In this document: positions 6,822 to 10,104 of the stretch, piece after piece
How the letters are laid out: the number at the start of each line of letters is the position of its first letter
How positions within the stretch are numbered: position 1 is the stretch's first letter
Source of the DNA: Dehalococcoidia bacterium
GTDB lineage: Bacteria; Chloroflexota; Dehalococcoidia; Dehalococcoidales; CSSed11-197
Reading direction: 5' to 3'
Assembly: GCA_003563865.1 (NCBI GenBank)
Contig: PWTP01000144.1
Coordinates: forward strand, 1 to 10,104
Length of the DNA stretch: 10,104 nt
Notes under the pieces: model-generated
What the model saw: the letters and a program-made list of their open reading frames with translations, nothing else
Databases searched by the model: none
What the model was told of the DNA's origin: nothing
Program-made: the position numbers and the translations under genes

Positions 6822-7241
6822 TCAATCAATCTTTCTTCCGGCATCCTGCGGGGATTGCGAATACACTGCCTCCACTTTTATGCTGGCCACACCGGTTATA
6901 TCAGCCCCGATGGCTTCTTTTATAACCCTGGCAAACTGTTCGAAAACAGGCCCGGTGGTATCGTAGCCGGCATACTTTCCCTTTATCTGGTATGCGGTAA
7001 ACGGGGGCGCCATTGGGGTTTTTAACACCAGGATGGCTGCCTGCCGGGTTTCCTCCAGGTTGGTAAATGTACGGCTCTTGCCCCCGTACAGATCGGCAAA
7101 CGCCAGCGTGTCATTATCCACTACCATCAGGCTTGCCTTGGGAGTAAGGTTGGGTATTCCATCTTTGTCCACTGTTGCTACAATTTTAGGGGCTGTCTGG
7201 TCTTTGATCAATCCAGCCAGATCTTCGTCAATTTTCGCCAT
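6822..7241 (-). CDS. Pyridoxamine 5'-phosphate oxidase-like flavin-binding protein
   Basis: A 139-residue split-barrel protein of the PNPOx-like FMN-binding superfamily. It shows the opening strand KIVATVDKDGIPNLTPKASL (19-38), the DTLAFADLYGGKSRTFTNLEE segment that binds the flavin phosphate (44-64), and a closing GVASIKVEAVYS strand (117-128). The length is typical of the short stand-alone members, which use FMN or F420 or only bind flavin. The substrate is not predictable; it is not the canonical pdxH enzyme, which is longer. ATG 7241 is fixed by AAGGAGG 8 bases upstream. The next gene on this strand is the MCM-like ATPase, 181 bases on. A strong promoter about 250 bases upstream gives a long structured leader. 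Confidence 0.88.
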   Translation of the reverse strand: MAKIDEDLAGLIKDQTAPKIVATVDKDGIPNLTPKASLMVVDNDTLAFADLYGGKSRTFTNLEETRQAAILVLKTPMAPPFTAYQIKGKYAGYDTTGPVFEQFARVIKEAIGADITGVASIKVEAVYSQSPQDAGRKID

Positions 7242-7364
7242 TTCTGTTCCTCCTTAAGAAAGGTCGTGGTGTATTAGTAAGCACAATAGGGTTTAGAATC
7301 AATAAGATACTTGAAAAACTTACAAGAACACGGGGTAAATAAGGGGTGTAAAGGGGTCAAGCGG

Positions 7365-7403
7365 CTATTTGGGCAGCCAGAAGAGTTTGCATACCTTTAT
7401 CAT
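7365..7403 (-). CDS. 12-residue leader peptide candidate
   Basis: ATG at 7403 is preceded by a perfect AGGAGG (7414-7409) with a 5-base spacer. It encodes MIKVCKLFWLPK then TAG. It lies in the transcribed leader of the flavin-protein gene, right after the hairpins at 7418-7480. A short ORF this well initiated in a structured leader suggests translation-linked control. There is no run of one amino acid of the classical attenuation type. Confidence 0.35.
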   Translation of the reverse strand: MIKVCKLFWLPK

Positions 7404-7417
7404 AAGCACCTCCTCTT

Positions 7418-7480
7418 CCACCTGGAGCCAGGGTGGATACTTACTGGATAAGTAACCTGTCAAGCCGGTTGAGCTGTTAC
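7418..7480 (-). promoter_or_regulatory. Structured mRNA leader with competing hairpins
   Basis: In transcript order (minus strand): hairpin A, 7480-7452, arms GTAAC-NNN-TCAA and TTGA-NNN-GTTAC around CCGGC; hairpin B, 7457-7435, 9-bp arms with one mismatch around a 5-nt loop; hairpin C, 7436-7418, CCACC/GGTGG plus inner pairs. A and B share 7452-7457, so only one can form at a time. Hairpin C ends 3 bases before the AGGAGG of the 12-codon ORF. This has the layout of a regulatory leader; I could not match it to a known riboswitch class. Confidence 0.4.
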
Positions 7481-7494
7481 CGGGCAATAACTGT

Positions 7495-7523
7495 ATATTA
7501 GTAAGCTGGTAAGCTGGTGTCAA
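7495..7523 (-). promoter_or_regulatory. Sigma-A promoter of the flavin-protein transcript
   Basis: Minus strand TTGACA (7523-7518, perfect), 17-bp spacer, TAATAT (7500-7495). The spacer consists almost wholly of the 8-bp tandem repeat GTAAGCTG x2 (7501-7516). The predicted start near 7488 gives a leader of about 247 bases before the ATG at 7241. A second perfect TTGACA at 7463-7458 lacks a good -10. Confidence 0.6.
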
Positions 7524-7562
7524 TAGGTTTTGGGGTAAAATTTCGGGGGGGGTGGTATTTAT

Positions 7563-7580
7563 AAAACGGTTAACAGTTTT
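7563..7580. promoter_or_regulatory. 18-bp palindrome upstream of the sigma-factor gene
   Basis: AAAACGGTTAACAGTTTT is AAAAC-N-GTTAAC-N-GTTTT, symmetrical except for one position pair. It overlaps a second dyad, TAACA-N5-TGTTA (7571-7585). It looks like an operator. The core GTTAACAGTT recurs at 9773-9782. Confidence 0.35.
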
Positions 7581-7732
7581 TGTTAGTTTGTAAGTAAAAA
7601 CCGGTAGAAGCCGTTAATTAATGGTGGTAGAATTATGAATGCTGGTTTTTGCTAGTTAAAGCGTTTACCGTCCTGGTCTACTCTATTTACCGGACTTGTC
7701 ACATCTCCGGAACACCGGAAGGGCAGTGGTTG

Positions 7733-9226
7733 ATGGTAGAGGATAAGGAAAAAAAGAGGGGCAGTGCTAGGCCAGAGGAATTTATCCGGGAAAGGCTTTC
7801 AGAAACCCCCTTAGAGGGGCAACCCGGGGAAATACCGCCACTCGTTGAAAACCTGACCCAAAAAGGACCTGTTCTCGACACAGAAACATCAGGGGAACCG
7901 GTGCCTGCTGAGGCCACAAAACCTCCGGATCAGATTGAAGGCCGCATAGCACCGGATGACCCGGTGCGCATGTACCTCAATGAAATCGGTCAGACGGCGC
8001 TGCTCAGCGCCGATGATGAAAAGGCACTTGCCAAAAAGATTGAAGCCGGAAGACACATTCGCGCGATTAAGGATGGCTTTACTAAAGAGCTTGACTTGCC
8101 CCCGACCCCCGTTCAGTTGGTTTTGCATATGCTAATAGATCTGGGCAAAGCCCGGGAAACCATCCGGCTGCTGCAAGAAGAACTTGGGCTTGAGAAGTGC
8201 CAATACTTTAAAGGGGCTGTAACCAAATTGCTGATGCAGCAAAACCTCATCGATGAGATGCACCAGAAACATACCCGGTCGATCGCTGCCAGAATCGGCA
8301 GGGACCCGGCAGAGGTTGAGCGAGAACTTGTAAACATTTCCCTCAACACAAGACTGCTACCGGCAGAGGTTTTCGAGGCTGTGCCAACTGAAACCACCCT
8401 TAAGGAAATTGAAGCCGCGGCACACAACCAGGGCTTTGTTGATTCTTTAAGCCCAGTTGAGCAGCAGCTGAAGTGCCACCTCGATAATCTGGAGGTTGAA
8501 GCCGACCGGGCCGAAAAACACTTAACCGAAGCCAATCTAAAGCTGGTGGTAAACGTGGCCAAAAAATATACAAGTCGTGGCATGCCTATCCTGGATCTGT
8601 TGCAGGAGGGTAACATCGGCCTGATGCGGGCCGTGGAAAAATTCGATCACCGCCGCGGTTTCAAGTTCTCCACCTATGCCACCTGGTGGATCCGCCAGGC
8701 TGTTACCCGTGCCATCGCCGACCAGGCACGCACCATCCGCATCCCAGTGCATATGATAGAAACCATCCACAGGTTACTGACGGTAAGCCGCCAGCTCACC
8801 CAGCAATTCGGCCGCGAGCCGACGCGCCAGGAGATCGGCGCTGAAATGGACCTGCCACCGGAAACAGTCAAGCAGATTGCAGGCATAGCCCAAATTCCGG
8901 CTTCAATCGACGCCCCTGTTGGCGAAGAAGGAGACAGCCAGCTGGGTGACTTTATTGAAGATCAGGATGCGGTGGCACCGCCGGACGCAGCCTCCCGCCA
9001 GCACCTTAAAGAGCGGGTGGAGGAAGCCCTCTCCAGCCTGACCAACCGGGAGCGCAGGATTATAAAACTCAGGTTCGGGCTTGAAGACGGGCGGGAGAGA
9101 ACCCTCGAAGAGATCGGCACGGAATTCAATGTCACCCGGGAGCGTATCCGCCAGATAGAAGCCAAGGCCCTGCGTAAACTGCGACACCGGAGTCGCAGCC
9201 AAAAACTAAGGGATTTCCTCGAATGA
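7733..9226 (+). CDS. RpoD-like sigma-70 family RNA polymerase sigma factor
   Basis: A 497-residue promoter-recognition subunit of RNA polymerase. Region 1.2 is at about 75-106 ([11 protein letters not shown]). Region 2 is at 264-340, including [20 protein letters not shown] for -10 binding. Region 3 is at about 341-419 and region 4 at 425-497, with the helix-turn-helix [20 protein letters not shown]. Between regions 1.2 and 2 lies an insert of about 155 residues, a non-conserved region much longer than in typical Firmicute SigA (about 370 residues). Residues 1-72 are acidic, charged linker, not a recognisable region 1.1. I place the start at ATG 7733, with GGAAGG 9-10 bases upstream, rather than at TTG 7649. 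There is no dnaG next to it, so it may be a second primary-like factor rather than the housekeeping one. Region 2.4 predicts recognition of normal TATAAT boxes. Confidence 0.92.
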   Translation: MVEDKEKKRGSARPEEFIRERLSETPLEGQPGEIPPLVENLTQKGPVLDTETSGEPVPAEATKPPDQIEGRIAPDDPVRMYLNEIGQTALLSADDEKALAKKIEAGRHIRAIKDGFTKELDLPPTPVQLVLHMLIDLGKARETIRLLQEELGLEKCQYFKGAVTKLLMQQNLIDEMHQKHTRSIAARIGRDPAEVERELVNISLNTRLLPAEVFEAVPTETTLKEIEAAAHNQGFVDSLSPVEQQLKCHLDNLEVEADRAEKHLTEANLKLVVNVAKKYTSRGMPILDLLQEGNIGLMRAVEKFDHRRGFKFSTYATWWIRQAVTRAIADQARTIRIPVHMIETIHRLLTVSRQLTQQFGREPTRQEIGAEMDLPPETVKQIAGIAQIPASIDAPVGEEGDSQLGDFIEDQDAVAPPDAASRQHLKERVEEALSSLTNRERRIIKLRFGLEDGRERTLEEIGTEFNVTRERIRQIEAKALRKLRHRSRSQKLRDFLE

Positions 9227-9282
9227 GCCTTACACATACTCGTATCCAGTCCATGATTTGCCCCGTGAAAATCTCTCCAAGC

Positions 9283-9299
9283 ATGGAACCGGTTTCCAT
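9283..9299 (+). other. Short inverted repeat after the sigma-factor gene
   Basis: ATGGAA-CCGGT-TTCCAT, a 6-bp stem with a 5-nt loop, 57 bases past the sigma stop. There is no T-tract, so it is not a typical intrinsic terminator; it could be a binding site. Confidence 0.2.
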
Positions 9300-9364
9300 A
9301 TCGGTTCTGCTCCATTGCCCTTCTTACAGGGTGGCCGATTTCAGCGAAATACGCAGTTGGTGTG

Positions 9365-9375
9365 TATAATATAAT
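9365..9375 (+). promoter_or_regulatory. Double -10 box before the muconolactone-isomerase-like gene
   Basis: Two TATAAT hexamers share one base (9365-9370 and 9370-9375). TGTG directly precedes the first. No good -35 is visible, so strength is uncertain. The start of transcription would fall near 9382, just before the ribosome site. Confidence 0.4.
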
Positions 9376-9404
9376 ATTTGCAAAAAAGGAGGAGGAGGAG
9401 GAAT

Positions 9405-9746
9405 ATGAAATTTCTGGTACTTATTGAAGGTGTACCTGGCAACCCAACACCCCCTGAGCAACTGCTTACTCTGGCTAAAGCACAATGGGCCTGGTCTAAG
9501 AGGCAACAGGATACTGGAAAGGTAGAGGCCATATATAGCCTGGCAGGACATGCCGGAGGTCTTATGGGCGGGATGGGCATTTGCAACTTTGATTCTGCAG
9601 AAGAATTAGCTGAAGCCCTGGCAACCATGCCCGCTGTATATTCCGCGTCGGTTAAGGTTTATCCACTAGTTACCCTTGAAGTAACTGGGCGGTTGATAGA
9701 AACTGAGCTCAGTGCACTTCGAAGAAAGCAGGCCTCAACTCTTTAA
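9405..9746 (+). CDS. Muconolactone isomerase-like small protein (dimeric alpha/beta barrel)
   Basis: A 113-residue protein with a ferredoxin-like layout. Strand 1 is KFLVLIEG. A long helix (about 17-37, PPEQLLTLAKAQWAWSKRQQ) is followed by GKVEAIYSLAGHAGGLMGG, then GICNFDSAEELAEALATMP, a hallmark strand-helix of muconolactone delta-isomerase-like and related dimeric barrel proteins, then VYPLVTLE. A role in aromatic breakdown is not implied; no other pathway gene is nearby, and the fold is shared by YCII and antibiotic-biosynthesis monooxygenase proteins. The start at 9405 is set by a run of five GGA units (9388-9402) ending 2-3 bases before ATG. The 27 upstream in-frame bases from TTG 9378 merely translate this ribosome site. 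Confidence 0.75.
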   Translation: MKFLVLIEGVPGNPTPPEQLLTLAKAQWAWSKRQQDTGKVEAIYSLAGHAGGLMGGMGICNFDSAEELAEALATMPAVYSASVKVYPLVTLEVTGRLIETELSALRRKQASTL

Positions 9747-9852
9747 TAGAATCGCAACAATAGGCCAAATTTGTTAACAGTTGAGCTTGATAACTTTTTG
9801 GGTAACACAATTCATTGAATGAAGGCGATGTTTCCCTCTGTTTTGTTTTCAT
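9709..9852 (-). CDS. Hypothetical 47-residue ORF
   Basis: ATG at 9852 with AGGAG 8 bases upstream; the frame runs 47 codons to TGA at 9711-9709. It begins MKTKQRETSPSFNELCYPKS and has four Cys in all. It starts 49 bases after the stop of the partial gene at the right edge and overlaps the 3' end of the muconolactone-isomerase-like gene antisense by 38 bases. No family recognised. The ribosome site is good, but the codon evidence is thin. Confidence 0.35.
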   Translation of the reverse strand: MKTKQRETSPSFNELCYPKSYQAQLLTNLAYCCDSIKELRPAFFEVH

Positions 9853-9901
9853 ATATCCTGCTCCTTTCAATTCCTGTTATTTTAGGCAACAGAATCCTCT
9901 C

Positions 9902-10104
9902 TTAACAAGCTGCTTGAATTCCGGGGATTACCTCATAGTTCGTGATGTTATCATGCAACGAGACAATTTTTTCATTCAAGATTGCACGAATACTACGTCT
10001 AGCCGCAGCAGGTTTCTTTTGTAAGAGAAGAGCGCCCTCAATTGACACATATAAATAAAATATCTGCATGGCAAGAAATTTGGTGGGGTTCTTGGTTGCC
10101 AAGC
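9902..10104 (-). CDS. C-terminal part of a gene running off the right edge
   Basis: An open frame enters from the right edge and ends at TAA 9904-9902, giving about 66 visible residues. The helix-rich pattern KFLAMQIFYLYVSIEGALLL, then PAAARRSIRAILNEKIVSLH, resembles the ligand-binding C-terminus of TetR-type repressors (the EGALL motif in the last helices). This is only a resemblance; the DNA-binding end would lie outside the window. No ribosome site precedes the internal TTG or ATG codons, which supports a partial gene. Confidence 0.5.
   Translation of the reverse strand, partial: LATKNPTKFLAMQIFYLYVSIEGALLLQKKPAAARRSIRAILNEKIVSLHDNITNYEVIPGIQAAC

Larger units (their letters stand above)
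7242..7732. other. Long regulatory intergenic region
   Basis: Divergent gap between the flavin protein (minus) and the sigma factor (plus, start taken at 7733). It holds the minus-strand promoter (7495-7523), alternating hairpins (7418-7480), a 12-codon ORF (7365-7403), three phased GGGGT units (7332-7357), a tandem GTAAGCTG pair in the promoter spacer (7501-7516), a run of eight G (7545-7552), and an 18-bp palindrome (7563-7580). I could not find a convincing plus-strand promoter for the sigma gene. Confidence 0.6.

Noticed and set aside
7649..7732. Extension of the sigma factor to TTG 7649
   Set aside because: No ribosome site at the TTG, and the added residues do not look like sigma sequence; ATG 7733 has GGAAGG at a good distance.
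8113..8616. A 167-codon minus-strand frame
   Set aside because: Antisense to the sigma factor; Ser/Cys-rich composition typical of a shadow.
9772..9816. Possible terminator after the muconolactone-isomerase-like gene (GTTA/TAAC with a T-run)
   Set aside because: The stem is only four base pairs, too weak to call.

Overview
The window looks like a chromosomal segment of a Gram-positive, Clostridia-type bacterium, best guess a Peptococcaceae/Desulfotomaculales relative. The reasons are AGGAGG-type ribosome binding sites, consensus sigma-A promoters, moderate G+C, and gene families common there: double zinc-ribbon protein, YkoP-like protein, CapK/F390-synthetase-like ligase, and a primary-type sigma factor with a large insert. 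No rRNA, tRNA, insertion sequence, phage gene or CRISPR array was seen.

Left part (1-3050, all on the minus strand, read right to left): a PaaK/CapK-type adenylate-forming ligase broken by one frameshift, a YkoP-like protein, a small PH-domain-like protein, a candidate terminator, then a separately promoted double zinc-ribbon protein that ends at a strong hairpin at the window edge.

Middle (2976-4887): a perfect sigma-A promoter drives the ligase operon to the left. A second promoter, whose -35 box overlaps the first, drives two genes to the right: a membrane-anchored alpha/beta-hydrolase-like protein and a PlsC-like acyltransferase. The ligase, acyltransferase, hydrolase and small-domain proteins together suggest a lipid or envelope acyl-modification locus; this is inference. 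A 316-base gap with a short coding-like remnant follows.

Right part (5204-7241, minus strand): an unusual MCM-type AAA+ ATPase with a B-box-like zinc finger and Arg in place of the Walker A Lys, and upstream of it a pyridoxamine-phosphate-oxidase-like flavin protein. The flavin protein gene has its own strong promoter about 250 bases upstream. The leader between them holds mutually exclusive hairpins and a 12-codon ORF with an excellent ribosome binding site.

Far right: on the plus strand, a sigma-70 factor with a long non-conserved insert and a muconolactone-isomerase-like small protein. On the minus strand, the 3' end of a gene entering from the right edge, possibly followed by a 47-codon ORF. 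The most unusual items are the degenerate bacterial MCM-like ATPase, the structured leader of the flavin protein gene, and the face-to-face promoter pair of the putative lipid locus.
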